Shown in pieces: positions 10,938-19,938 of a stretch of 51,384 nt of DNA. A model generated the notes under the pieces. That model worked only from the letters and a program-made list of their open reading frames with translations, did no database searches and was not told where the DNA came from. The stretch is from Planctomycetota bacterium. Its GTDB lineage: Bacteria; Planctomycetota; UBA1135; GCA-002686595. A program made the translations under genes and the position numbers. Within the stretch, counting starts at the first letter, position 1; every line of letters begins with the position of its first letter. Location of the stretch: NCBI GenBank assembly GCA_016779225.1, contig JADHNZ010000020.1, forward strand, positions 1 through 51,384. Direction: 5' to 3'.

Positions 10938-11962
10938 GACGCCTCCGCATCCTGGTCCTGATGCACGCCGAGCTGGTGCCGCCCGACTCCCTGGACGGCG
11001 TGCCCGAGCAGGAGTGGAACCGGTGGAAGATGGAGTTCGATGTCCTCGCCGGCCTGGAGGAACTCGGCCACGAGGTGATCGGCATCGGGGTGGAGGACGA
11101 CCTGCGGGTGATCCGGGACGCGATCAACGCCCACCAGCCCCACCTGGTGTTCAACCTGCTCATGCACTTCCACGACGCGGGCGTCTACGACTCCGCGGTG
11201 GTGAGCTACCTGGAGCTGATGCGGGTGCCCTACACCGGCTGCAACCCGCGCGGCCTGCTCCTGGCCGGGGACAAGGCGCTGTCCAAGAAGGTCCTTGCCT
11301 ACCACCGCATCCGCGCGCCGCGCTTCGCGGTGTGGCGTCGCGGCAAGGTCGTGAAGCGGCTGCCGCCGCGCCTGCGCTTCCCGCTGATCGTGAAGAGCGC
11401 GAGCGAGCACGCCTCCACGGGGATCTCCCAGGCGTCGATCGTCCGCGACCTGGCGCAGCTCGCGGACCGGGTGGCCTTCGTCCATCGCAATGTCCAGACC
11501 GACGCCATCGCCGAGGAGTACATCGAGGGGCGCGAGCTCACGATCGGCGTCCTTGGCAACGAGCGGCTGACGGTCTTTCCCCCCTGGGAGCTCTCCTTCG
11601 ACGCCCTCCCCCGGGGAGCCGAGCCCATCGCGACCTCACGCGTGAAGTGGGACCGCAAGTACCAGCGCAAGCTGGGGGTCCACACGGGCCCGGCAAGGAG
11701 CCTCGGGGCCGCCCTGGAGGGAAGCCTGCCCAGGCTGGCGAAGCGCATCTACCGCGCCCTGGACCTCTCCGGCTATGCGCGGATCGACCTGCGCATCGAC
11801 CCGGAGGGGCGCCCGTGGGTCCTCGAGGCGAACCCCAACCCCGACCTCTGCTTCGGGGAGGACTTCGCGGAGAGCGCCGAGGCCTCGGGATTCCCCTACC
11901 CCGAGCTCCTGAGGCGCATCACCAGCCTGGGCCTGGCGTACCGGGCACCCTGGAAGGACTGA
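10934..11962 (+). CDS. ATP-grasp ligase, D-Ala-D-Ala ligase-like
   Basis: A 342-residue protein of the ATP-grasp fold, predicted to form an amide or peptide bond with ATP via an acyl phosphate. The N-terminal preATP-grasp domain reads LRILVLMHAELVPP; then come PYTGCNPRGLLLAGDKALSK (the Ddl-like Thr-Gly-Cys/Lys region), FPLIVKSASEHASTGIS (ATP-binding Lys and loop), EEYIEGRELTIGVLGN, and the metal-binding end YARIDLRIDPEG...VLEANPNPD, which retains Asp/Glu/Asn ligands. It is not a standard Ddl: the serine/tyrosine substrate-clamp motifs differ and no mur genes are near. It shares a 4-base ATGA overlap with the metallopeptidase gene, suggesting a ligase-peptidase pair acting on the same peptide. 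Confidence 0.85.
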   Translation: MRRLRILVLMHAELVPPDSLDGVPEQEWNRWKMEFDVLAGLEELGHEVIGIGVEDDLRVIRDAINAHQPHLVFNLLMHFHDAGVYDSAVVSYLELMRVPYTGCNPRGLLLAGDKALSKKVLAYHRIRAPRFAVWRRGKVVKRLPPRLRFPLIVKSASEHASTGISQASIVRDLAQLADRVAFVHRNVQTDAIAEEYIEGRELTIGVLGNERLTVFPPWELSFDALPRGAEPIATSRVKWDRKYQRKLGVHTGPARSLGAALEGSLPRLAKRIYRALDLSGYARIDLRIDPEGRPWVLEANPNPDLCFGEDFAESAEASGFPYPELLRRITSLGLAYRAPWKD

Positions 11963-11985
11963 GCCCAGGAGGCCCATGTCCCGCA

Positions 11986-12005
11986 TGCGTCCGGAGCCGG
12001 ACGCA
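11986..12005 (+). terminator. Terminator-like hairpin after the ATP-grasp gene
   Basis: Perfect 8-bp stem TGCGTCCG / CGGACGCA with the tetraloop GAGC, 23 bases after the ATP-grasp stop codon. It is followed by ATTCGG rather than a T-run. Confidence 0.45.
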
Positions 12006-12100
12006 ATTCGGACCTCGACCGGGTTCGGAGCGAGCGGAGTCATTATTGTTGGGGGTGGAGGGAGCGTCCGTCCCCGGGCGCCTAGCCCTCCTCCTTCGCC

Positions 12101-14236
12101 ATGCGCAAAGCCATCTTCGTCTTCATCGCCACCCTCGCGGGCGGCATCGTCGTCGCCGACTTCGCCGACGCCCAGGGCTGCTGAGGCCCTCGCCGAGGAC
12201 CCGCCGGTGGCGGGTACAAGGGGCCGGCTGGTGCCGGCGGTCGTCCTGCTCCCAGCGGCGGTGGAGCCCGTGGTCCGGCGGGAACTCCCGTCAACGGACC
12301 GGGGCTCCCCGGTGGCGGTGTCCCCGGCGGCTGGGGCAAGCCGGTCGACCTGCCGCCCATCCCGTGGCTGCCGCGGCCGGACAACCCCTTCAGCGTCGGC
12401 GAGGGCGAGACCGTCAGCGATCCCACGGCCTGGCAGCTGTGGTGGGATGTCAACCGCGACCGCTACCTGCGCTGGGCCAACCTCGACACCGGGGTGGCCA
12501 TGACCGGCAGCGACTCCTGGTACCTCGGGACCGGACAGAGCGAGGAGCGCATCGGCGGCCGCCTCGGGGCGGACCTCGTGCAGGACGAACTCGTCCCGCA
12601 CCTGGTGAAGGCCATCGAGGTGGGCGGCTCGAACGAGTATGTGAAGGGCGCGCTGCTTGCGCTCGGGAAGATCGGGGGTGAGGAGAACTTCACCACCTTC
12701 GACTTCCTGATGCGGTTCTTCCTCAAGGAGGGCCTGCCCGAGCTGAACAACACCGCGGCCTTCTCCCTCGGGGTCCTGGCCGACGCGCGCAACCTCGAGT
12801 TCCTGACCTCCCTCGCGCGCGACGGCGCTGCTGCGCGCGCGCTGCTGGAGAAGCCCGAGGTCCCCACGGAGATGCGCGCCTTCGCCACCTATGGCCTGGG
12901 CGTGCTGGGCTCGCGAGTCGAGGACCACGAGGTCCGCCGCTCGGTCGTGGCGACCCTGGTCCAACAGCTCGAGGACGACGGACCGCGCACGAACGACCTG
13001 CAGGTGGCCGCCATGGTCGCCATGGGGCTCGTGCCCCTCTCCTTCGATGAGGAGGCCGAGGTCTGCATCTGCGGCGAGTGCAAGGTCGAGGGCCCTGACC
13101 GCCACTACCAGGCGCAGGTCACCTACCTCATGCGCTACTTCACCGCCGACCGTGAGTTCGACGCCACGGTGCGGGCCCACACCGCGACGACCCTGGGTCG
13201 CCTCGTGGCCCACGGCCAGGCGGTTGCAGGGGAGGCCTTCCGGGCCCCCGCGCTGGAGATCAAGGAGGGCGTTGCCGACATCCTGATCGAGGCGCTGCAG
13301 CGGTACGCCAAGCAGCCCCCCATCGTGCAGCAGAGCGCCGTGCTGGCCCTGGGCCTCGCCGGCGACGCCGACGATGAGGAGGTGGACCACTGGATCCGCC
13401 ACGAGCTCGGCAAGCAGGCCGGCCACGGTGACCCCCTGTCCAAGCGCTTCGCCCTGATGGCGCTGGCCGAAGCCGGCAGCCGCAAGGGTCAGACGGAGAC
13501 CCCCTGGTCCGGAACCGACCGGACCCGCAGCGAGCTGATGCAGATCCTCTCGCGCGGCAAGAAGGACGAGCGCGCCTGGGCGGCCCTCGCCCTCGGCGTG
13601 TTCGGGTGGCACCTGGACCAGGCCGCGCAGCCCCTCGAGGACGGCGTGGACCGGGCGCTGGTGCACGCCGCCAAGAAGGCGCGCGGATCGGACGACCTGG
13701 GTGCCGTGGCCATCGCCCTCGGCCTGCGGCGCCACGCGGACGGCGAGAGCGTGCTGCTCCAGAAGCTCGACAAGCTGAAGGACCCCAGCGCCAAGGGCCA
13801 CGCCGCCCTGGCCCTGGGCCTGATGGGCGCCCGAGACGCCGTCGGGACCCTCCAGGAGCGCCTCGGTGAGGACGACCTCGACCCCACCCTGCAGGCCCGC
13901 CTGGGCCTGGCCCTGGGGATGCTTGGGGACTCGAGCGTCGTCGAGACCCTCGTGGAGCGCATGGCCACCAGCGAAAGCGAGGACGAGCAGGCCGCCCTGG
14001 CCAGCGCCCTGGGCTTCCTGGGCGACCGCCGCTCCCTCGACGCCCTCGCCGAGCTCATGCTCGACACGGAGAAGGGCTATGCGGTCTCGCGGGACAAGGC
14101 GGTCCTGGCCCTCGGGTTCCTGGCGGACGCTGCGGCGACCCCCTGGAGGTCCCTGCTCGCCCACGGCTGCAACTACAGGGCGGAGACCCCGACCCTGACC
14201 AGCACCGACGGGAAGGGCATCCTGGATCTCCCCTGA
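12101..14236 (+). CDS. Secreted HEAT-repeat protein with an in-frame TGA codon (candidate selenoprotein or nonsense-interrupted gene)
   Basis: ATG at 12101 opens a signal peptide (MRKAIFVFIATLAGGIVVAD, cleavage likely after ADA) ending QGC, then TGA at 12182-12184 (codon 28). The same frame continues without another stop to 14236. It first encodes a Gly/Pro-rich linker (codons 29-75), then a conserved-looking segment (AWQLWWDVNRDRYL) and about 550 residues of HEAT/Armadillo-like repeats (AAFSLGVLADARN, ALALGLMGARDAV, ASALGFLGDRRS). A CICGEC motif lies near residue 325. The first ATG after the TGA is at 12494, which would lose the signal peptide and the WW-NRD segment, so I treat 12101-14236 as one gene. 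Options are selenocysteine insertion (see hairpin at 12199), readthrough, a real nonsense mutation, or a sequencing error. HEAT solenoids usually mediate protein binding. Confidence 0.72.
12199..12215 (+). promoter_or_regulatory. SECIS-like hairpin 14 bases after the in-frame TGA
   Basis: A perfect 7-bp stem ACCCGCC / GGCGGGT closes a GGT loop. The loop begins 21 bases after the TGA, and its first two bases are G. Both features fit the known geometry of bacterial SECIS elements (apical loop with an early G, about 16-37 bases downstream of UGA; E. coli fdhF has a GGUC loop at a similar distance). The same bases encode Gly/Pro-rich protein, where GC palindromes arise easily, so chance is a serious alternative. 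Confidence 0.35.
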
Positions 14237-14257
14237 GGTCCGGGCGACCGCCGGCCA

Positions 14258-14295
14258 CGGGAGGCCGTCCTCGCGCGCGCGAAGGCGGCCTCCTG
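14258..14295. terminator. Long bidirectional hairpin between convergent genes
   Basis: An inverted repeat of up to 19 bp (arms 14258-14276 and 14277-14295) with one C/A mismatch and two G-T pairs; the outer core is GGAGGCCG / CGGCCTCC and the tip is alternating CG. It sits between the stop of the HEAT-repeat gene (plus) and the stop of the DUF5916 gene (minus). No T-tract. Confidence 0.55.
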
Positions 14296-14376
14296 GCGTT
14301 CGGGCCCGTCCCCAAGCCCAGCGGGCCGAGCCGGCGAGAGGGCCCGCGCGCAAGAGGCGGCGCAGGACCGCCCGGC

Positions 14377-16596
14377 TCAGAAGCGCACGGCCCAGGTGAG
14401 CTTGACGGCCAGGGCCTGCCCCTGCGCGACGAGGCGCTCCCCGTCACGCTGCAGCCAGCCGCCCTGCCCCACGAGGAAGAGGTCCTGGCCCGGGGTGAGG
14501 ATCCAGCGCATGCGGCTCTGGAAGCCCAGCTGCTCGGAGCCCGTGTCGTACTGCAGCAGGTTCTTCCACGAGAGCTCGGGCGTGAAGGAGAGGTCCAGGT
14601 TGAGCTGCCACGCAGCGAGGTCGAAGTCGCCTGCCGGGAGGCTTCCAGCGGCCTGGGTCCACTCGATCCCGGCGCGCCAGTGCTCGTTGGGGATGATGAA
14701 CGGGGACACGGTCCAGCGCGTGATGTCACCGCCGTAGAAGTCCCCCCACTCCAGCTCCAACTCGGCCTTCACCCGCCGGCGATCGTTGGACTCGAGGGTC
14801 AGGAAGTGCCGCTCCATCTCGTAGCGCCCGGCTCCAACCTCGACCTCACCGGTGAGGAAGAACGGAGCGTCGAGCTGCTCCACGATGCGGTGCACCTCCC
14901 ACTTGAACTCGTCGCCGCTCTGCAGCTGGAGCCCAATCGGCTGGATCGGGATCGCGTAGTTGTCCTCGTTGCCGTCAAGGTCACGGGTCACATCGACCGC
15001 GATGCGCGCATCGAAGCGGCGCAGCCAGCCGGTCTCCCCCAGCTGCTTGAGGTAGCGGGTCTGGTGCCGCAGGTTGGTCACCCCCGCGCGCCGCACGAAG
15101 CCCATGGCGGGATCGAAATCCACGCCCACGCGCTCCGCCTCGAGGCTCAGGTCGAACTCGCGCGTGCGCACCTGGGCCTCCAGCCCGAAGGCCTTGCCGT
15201 CCCGGCTGGCCTGCCCGGCCTCCTCCACCGAGGACGCGAGGGCCCAGGCCCACAGGGAGCCGGAGCGTCCCTCTCCGAACAGGCGCGCGTCCTGCAGCCG
15301 CAGGTCCGCACCGGCGGTCATGGCCTGGCCCGAGGCGTCGGGGAGGCCCGCCGTGACGAGCACGCCCACGCTGCCCTCCTCGCCCACCTGGCGCGCCCCG
15401 CGCACGACCGCGAGGTTCTTCTCCTCCACCTGCGCCCCGTCCTCGGACTCCCAGCCCGCGACCTGCACATCCAGGGCGCCCAGGGTCCAGGGCCCGCTGC
15501 GCGCCGAGAACTTCGCCCCCGCCAGGAGGTCTACGGCCTGGCCGCTGTCATCGCGCCCGATCGTCCGGGAGAAGAACGGCACGATCGAGCTGCGGTTGGA
15601 GGGCGCGCCGAACTCGAACAGGGACGCGTCCTCGAGGAAGAAGTCGCGCTTCTCGGGGAAGAAGAGCGGGAAGCGCGTCAGGTTGACCCGGCGGTCGTCC
15701 ACCTCGGTCTCGGCGAAGTCAGTCCCGAAGGTGAGGAGCACATTGGTCTCGGGGGTCGGGCGGAAGGAGACATCCCCGCCCACGCGCGCCCCCGGCTCGA
15801 GCTGGTCCCAGGCCGGTCGCGCGAGGTCCGCGCGGACATAGGGCGTCACCTGCAGGCCGAGGCCCTGCTGCAAGCCCTCGAGCCCCCCCACGATCCCGCC
15901 CTCGCTGAGCCGGAAGAAGCGATAGGCGAGGCTCGGCGAGGCCCAGCGCATGACCTCCCCGTTGGCGACGCGCTTGCGACGCAGGTTGAAGCCGAAGGAG
16001 CCCAGCTTGGAGTCGAAGGAGAGGGACTGCAGGGGGATCGCGAGCTCCGCCTCCCAGCCCCGCTCGGTGCGGGCGGCGCGCCCGTCCCAGATCCCGTCCC
16101 AGCTCTTGTTGAACCGCTGGCCGCCGTCGCTGAGCAGGGCGTCCCCGCGCGAGCCCGCGGCCGTGATCTGGAACCAGTACGCGGACTGCTGGCTACGGAA
16201 GGTGTCGAACCAGAGCTCGACCACATCGTCGAACTGCACGAACGCGTCGCGGTCCATCTGGCGGGCCCGAACCTCGGCAGGGTCGTCGTGGCAGATCAGG
16301 CCCACGAAGAGGGTCGAGCCGTCTTGCAGCAGCAGGACCTCGGTCTCCTGGCTCGGCCGGGCCCCCTCGACAGGGGTCACCTGAGTCAGCGCCCCGAGGC
16401 TGCCCGCACCGCGCCACTCCTCGGCGCCGACGCGACCGTCCAGCTCGATCCGGCGCCCCGCCTCGAGACGCCCGAACCGGGCGCGGGGCCGGGCCGAGGG
16501 CTCGTCCCCCGCGCCCGCGTCCTGAGCTGCCTCGGCCTGCACAGGTGCGAGCGAGGCTGCGGCCAGCAGGATCAGGAGGCGTGAGGGAGTCGGCAT
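14377..16596 (-). CDS. Outer-membrane protein with CBM9-like domain and DUF5916 beta-barrel
   Basis: A 739-residue protein. It has a signal peptide (residues 1-23, MPTPSRLLILLAAASLAPVQ then AEAA). An N-terminal CBM9-like domain follows (about 40-220), recognisable by RIELDGRVGAEEWRGA, VLLLQDGSTLFVGLICHD, WELWF-like VVELWFDTFR and GWEAELAIPLQSLSFD. The remainder matches DUF5916, a predicted transmembrane beta-barrel, with NVLLTFGTDFAETEVDDR and FPEKRDFFLEDASLFEFG. The chain ends in LTWAVRF, a terminal-Phe signature of outer-membrane barrels inserted by BAM. These proteins are common in Bacteroidota, Planctomycetota and Gemmatimonadota; the ligand is unknown. Confidence 0.85.
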   Translation of the reverse strand: MPTPSRLLILLAAASLAPVQAEAAQDAGAGDEPSARPRARFGRLEAGRRIELDGRVGAEEWRGAGSLGALTQVTPVEGARPSQETEVLLLQDGSTLFVGLICHDDPAEVRARQMDRDAFVQFDDVVELWFDTFRSQQSAYWFQITAAGSRGDALLSDGGQRFNKSWDGIWDGRAARTERGWEAELAIPLQSLSFDSKLGSFGFNLRRKRVANGEVMRWASPSLAYRFFRLSEGGIVGGLEGLQQGLGLQVTPYVRADLARPAWDQLEPGARVGGDVSFRPTPETNVLLTFGTDFAETEVDDRRVNLTRFPLFFPEKRDFFLEDASLFEFGAPSNRSSIVPFFSRTIGRDDSGQAVDLLAGAKFSARSGPWTLGALDVQVAGWESEDGAQVEEKNLAVVRGARQVGEEGSVGVLVTAGLPDASGQAMTAGADLRLQDARLFGEGRSGSLWAWALASSVEEAGQASRDGKAFGLEAQVRTREFDLSLEAERVGVDFDPAMGFVRRAGVTNLRHQTRYLKQLGETGWLRRFDARIAVDVTRDLDGNEDNYAIPIQPIGLQLQSGDEFKWEVHRIVEQLDAPFFLTGEVEVGAGRYEMERHFLTLESNDRRRVKAELELEWGDFYGGDITRWTVSPFIIPNEHWRAGIEWTQAAGSLPAGDFDLAAWQLNLDLSFTPELSWKNLLQYDTGSEQLGFQSRMRWILTPGQDLFLVGQGGWLQRDGERLVAQGQALAVKLTWAVRF

Positions 16597-16688
16597 GGGC
16601 TCGGGGGCCGGATTCTAGGCGCCCTCCGCGGGCTGTTCGCCCCACAACCCGCCCACTTGAGGCGCCCTCCCTCGCGGTCCGGGCGAAC

Positions 16689-17948
16689 CTAGGACGCCGT
16701 CTCCGCAGGCTCTCGGGACCAGCGCGCGCGACGCGCCGCGAGGCCCCACACCGCGCCGGACAGCAGCGTCGTGCCCGCGAGGAGTCCCACCACCTGGCTG
16801 GGCGTCCAGCCCGCATCGAACGCCGCGCCCGTGGCAAGGCCGACGAGAGTGAACGCCAGGGTGAGGCCGATCTGCTCCAGGGTCACGACGCGGCCGCGCC
16901 AGCCGTCGTCGATGGCGCGCTGCCACAGGGTCGTGGAGCTCACCCAGATGGTGCTCCCGCCCGTATGCGCGAGCAGGACCAGGGCCCAGGTGGCGAGTCC
17001 CCCGTCCACGGCGGCCACGGCGAGGTAGCCGAGCCCCGCGGCCAGGAACCCGCTGGCGGTCGAGCGAATGAGCGCGCGCTCGCCAGAGCCGCCGAGCCTC
17101 CGGGCCAGCAGCGGCCCGATGCCGGTCCCCACGCCGCGGGCCGCGTACAGCAGGGCGATGGCGAAGCCGGTCTCCCCCAGGTCCGCAGCGCCTCCCAGTC
17201 GCGGCGCCAGCAGCGGCAGGCACACCAGGAACCCGCCAGCAACGCCCCAGTGCCACTTCGCGGTCACCGCGAGCAGGACCCCACGCGCGCGCAGGTGTCC
17301 AAACGCGCCGCGCAGCTCGCCCAGCAGCAGCACCCTGCGCCAGCTCCAGCGGTCGGGCTGGCTCGGCATGGGCGGGAGCCGCAGGCCCACGAGGAGCAGG
17401 GCGGAGAGGACATAGGTCACGGCATCCGCGATGAAGACGCCGTCCGCCCCGATCACCGTGAGCAGAACGCCCCCGACGAAGGCCCCCAGCGCCAGCATCG
17501 TGCTCCAGGTGACCGCGGTGAGCGCGTAGGCGGCGTGCAGATGATCACGCCCCACCACGCCTGGGATGCAGGCCGAGTGGGCCGCGTCATGGAAGGGCCC
17601 GAGGGCCATCTGCAGGACCAGGACCCCGTACAGCACGGGAAGGTCCTCCGGCCCGTCCACGAGCAGGAACGCGAGGACCACCAGGGCACGCGCCAGGTCC
17701 GCGGCGATCATGGTGCCCCTGCGCGAGAGGCGGTCGGCCACCGGGCCGGCGATCGGGCCGATCAGCGTCGTGGGCAGCAGGCGCAGGGCCAGCTCCACCC
17801 CGAACAGCATGCCCACGGTCCTGCCGTCCCCGTGGTGGCGGATCAGGGCCAGCACCGCCATGCGGTTCAGCCAGTCGCCCGCCGAGGAGACGACCTGGGC
17901 CAGCCACAGCCTGCGGAAGGCCTGGTTGGCCCTCAGCAGGGCCCACAC
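16689..17948 (-). CDS. MFS transporter (MFS_3-like exporter)
   Basis: A 419-residue integral membrane protein of the EntS/MFS_3 type. The first helix NQAFRRLWLAQVVSSAGDWL is characteristic, followed by the loop motif GPVADRLSRRGTMIAADLAR and about 12 hydrophobic helices. Start is GTG at 17948, 12 bases after the lysine 6-aminotransferase stop on the same strand, so the two are probably one transcript. That context raises the possibility that it moves a lysine-derived compound, but the sequence itself does not indicate the substrate. Confidence 0.82.
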   Translation of the reverse strand: MWALLRANQAFRRLWLAQVVSSAGDWLNRMAVLALIRHHGDGRTVGMLFGVELALRLLPTTLIGPIAGPVADRLSRRGTMIAADLARALVVLAFLLVDGPEDLPVLYGVLVLQMALGPFHDAAHSACIPGVVGRDHLHAAYALTAVTWSTMLALGAFVGGVLLTVIGADGVFIADAVTYVLSALLLVGLRLPPMPSQPDRWSWRRVLLLGELRGAFGHLRARGVLLAVTAKWHWGVAGGFLVCLPLLAPRLGGAADLGETGFAIALLYAARGVGTGIGPLLARRLGGSGERALIRSTASGFLAAGLGYLAVAAVDGGLATWALVLLAHTGGSTIWVSSTTLWQRAIDDGWRGRVVTLEQIGLTLAFTLVGLATGAAFDAGWTPSQVVGLLAGTTLLSGAVWGLAARRARWSREPAETAS

Positions 17949-17960
17949 GGGAGTCCGGCG

Positions 17961-19280
17961 TCAGGCGCCGACGACCTCAGGCAGGGCGGCGGCGATGCGA
18001 TCGAGGGCCAGCTTGATCTCGTCCTCCTGCACCACCAGCGGCATGCGGAAGCGGATCGACTGCGGGCCGCTTGCGAGGACCATCAGCTTGCGCTCGACGA
18101 GCAGCTTGAGGAGGTGGTCCCGCGCCGCCGGCGAGGCACAGGTGAACGCCGCCAGGCTGCCCACGCCGCGCACATTCGAGATGCCTCCGCGGTCCCGGGC
18201 GAGCTCGCGCAGGCCCTGCACCAGCTGCTCACCGCGGGCGGCCACATTCTCGTGCAGCCGCTCCTCGACGATGATCTCGATGAAGCGCCGCGAGCGCACC
18301 ATGTCCACGAGGTTGGCACCCCAGGTGGAGTTGATCCGCGAGCTGCGCACGAACACATTCTCAGGCACCTCGTCCACGCGGGGGCCCGCGTAGAGGCCGC
18401 AGACCTGGGACTTCTTGCCGAACGCAACCACATCAGGGGCCACGCCCTTCTGCTCCCAGAGCCAGGGCGTGCCGCTCCCGAAGAAGCCGGTCTGGACCTC
18501 GTCGAACACGAGCAGGGCCTCGTGCTGGTCGGCGTAGCCGCGCAGCTTCGCGAGGAACTCGGGGCGGAAGTGGTTGTCCCCCCCCTCGCCCTGCATCGTC
18601 TCGATGATGATCGCCGCGACGCGGCCGGCGTAGCACTCGAACGCGCCCTCGATCTCGGCGCAGGCCTTGGCCTCCTCCGCCTCGATGTCGTTGGCGATGC
18701 CGCCGTCCAGGTCGAAGACGATCGCCGGGTTGTGGACCCGCGGCCACGGGAACTTCGGGAACAGGGCCACCTTGTCGTGGACCGTGTTCGTGATGCTCAT
18801 CGTGTATCCCGAGCGGCCGTGGAAGGCCTGCCGGAAGTGCATGACCACGAGGGCGTTGCCGTCCTCGCAGTTCTCGACCCCCATCTTGTGGGCCTTCCAG
18901 TCGAAGGCGACCTTGAGCGCGTTCTCGACCGCCAGCGCGCCGCCGTCGATCCAGAAGTGGTGCTCGAACCCGGCGGGCGTCACATGCTCCGCGAAGGTCT
19001 CCACGAAGGAGGCCATGTGGGTCGTGTAGAGGTCCGAGTTGGCCGGCTTGTTGCGCCCCGTGAGCTCGATCTCCTCGCGGAAGGCGGGGTCGAGGGTCCC
19101 GGGGTGGTTGTAGCCAATGGGCCAGGACGCGAAGCAGGTGAAGAAGTCCAGGTACTCCTCGCCGGTCCGGGCGTCGTGAATCCAGGACCCGTGGCTCTTC
19201 TCCAGGTCCATCACGATGGGGAAGCCATCGGTCAGCTGGTGGCGGCGGAGGGTCTCGTGGACGGCTGCGGGGGCGATCAT
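17961..19280 (-). CDS. lat: L-lysine 6-transaminase (LAT)
   Basis: PLP-dependent class-III aminotransferase that moves the epsilon-amino group of lysine to 2-oxoglutarate, giving aminoadipate semialdehyde/piperideine-6-carboxylate. The 439-residue sequence closely follows the LAT family: LEKSHGSWIHDARTGEEYLD, FFTCFASWPIGYNHPG, NKPANSDLYTTHMASFVETF, HHFWIDGGALAVENALK, MQGEGGDNHFRPEFL, FDEVQTGFFGSGTPWLWEQ and the PLP-lysine region VAFGKKSQVCG. It differs from generic class-III enzymes by the FASWP and QVCG signatures. ATG at 19280; the MFS gene follows at 12 bases. The route may serve lysine catabolism or supply piperideine-6-carboxylate for an osmolyte or metabolite. Confidence 0.93.
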   Translation of the reverse strand: MIAPAAVHETLRRHQLTDGFPIVMDLEKSHGSWIHDARTGEEYLDFFTCFASWPIGYNHPGTLDPAFREEIELTGRNKPANSDLYTTHMASFVETFAEHVTPAGFEHHFWIDGGALAVENALKVAFDWKAHKMGVENCEDGNALVVMHFRQAFHGRSGYTMSITNTVHDKVALFPKFPWPRVHNPAIVFDLDGGIANDIEAEEAKACAEIEGAFECYAGRVAAIIIETMQGEGGDNHFRPEFLAKLRGYADQHEALLVFDEVQTGFFGSGTPWLWEQKGVAPDVVAFGKKSQVCGLYAGPRVDEVPENVFVRSSRINSTWGANLVDMVRSRRFIEIIVEERLHENVAARGEQLVQGLRELARDRGGISNVRGVGSLAAFTCASPAARDHLLKLLVERKLMVLASGPQSIRFRMPLVVQEDEIKLALDRIAAALPEVVGA

Positions 19281-19530
19281 GGCGGTTCGGGGCGCCTCGG
19301 GGGGCCCGAGGAGGCTGTGGGGCTCTAGGGGGCTCGGGGAGTCCCCAGGGCGGACTGGTCACTGTATCGGCAGGCTCCAGCCCGAACCATGCGGCAGGCT
19401 GCCGCCAGCCCTGGGGCGCTACGCAGCTGCCCCGAATGAACAAGGGGTCTCGGACCCAGACGCTCGCAGGACGCACTTTTCTGGGCCTCAGTACGGACGG
19501 AGCAAGGGGATACCCCTAAACTGGCTCCCC

Positions 19531-19938
19531 GTGATCCCCCCGACACGCCGCTCGACCAACGGGTTCCCCCCGTGGGCTCGGGTCCGCCGCCAGGCGGACT
19601 TCGACCGCGCCTGGAAGCGCGGCCGGCGGGCGCGCGCCTCCAGCCTGGTGGTCGTGGCCGTGGACAACGGCACGGAGCGGACGCGGCTCGGGCTCTCGAT
19701 CGGTCGGCGCATCTGGCCCGGGGCCGTCCAGCGCAACCGCCTGAAGCGCGTGATCCGCGAGGCGTTCCGGACCATCTACCCCGACCTCCCGTGCGGGGTG
19801 GACCTCATCGTGATGGCGGCGAGCCCCCGGCTGCTCCTGGACCTCACCACCGCCCAGGCCGAGCTGCGGCTCCTCGCCGCCAAGGCCCACCGTCGCTACC
19901 TCGAGGCGAGGGCCGAGGAGGAGGCCTCCCATGGCTGA
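19531..19938 (+). CDS. rnpA: Ribonuclease P protein component
   Basis: Basic 135-residue protein subunit of RNase P, which processes tRNA 5' ends together with the RnpB RNA. The conserved RNR helix [20 protein letters not shown] then RVIREAFR is present, with the usual N-terminal [17 protein letters not shown]. The GTG at 19531 gives the family-length N-terminus; the longer upstream frame is not protein-like. The expected neighbour rpmH (bL34) is not found in the 250 bases upstream. The 3' end overlaps yidD by 8 bases. A small hairpin AGGGG-ATA-CCCCT lies just upstream of the start. Confidence 0.95.
   Translation: MIPPTRRSTNGFPPWARVRRQADFDRAWKRGRRARASSLVVVAVDNGTERTRLGLSIGRRIWPGAVQRNRLKRVIREAFRTIYPDLPCGVDLIVMAASPRLLLDLTTAQAELRLLAAKAHRRYLEARAEEEASHG

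Noticed and set aside
10934..11962. D-alanine-D-alanine ligase for peptidoglycan (ddl)
   Set aside because: The fold matches, but there is no mur/fts context, the gene is coupled to a metallopeptidase, and several Ddl substrate motifs differ.
12494..14236. HEAT-repeat gene starting at ATG 12494
   Set aside because: Upstream in-frame sequence back to 12185 looks protein-coding (linker and AWQLWWDVNRDRYL) and joins a signal peptide in the same frame, so 12494 is probably internal.
19436..19519. 27-codon frame (MNKGSRTQ...) upstream of rnpA, considered as rpmH
   Set aside because: It lacks the bL34 Lys/Arg-rich pattern and the KRTYQPS-type start, and is too short.
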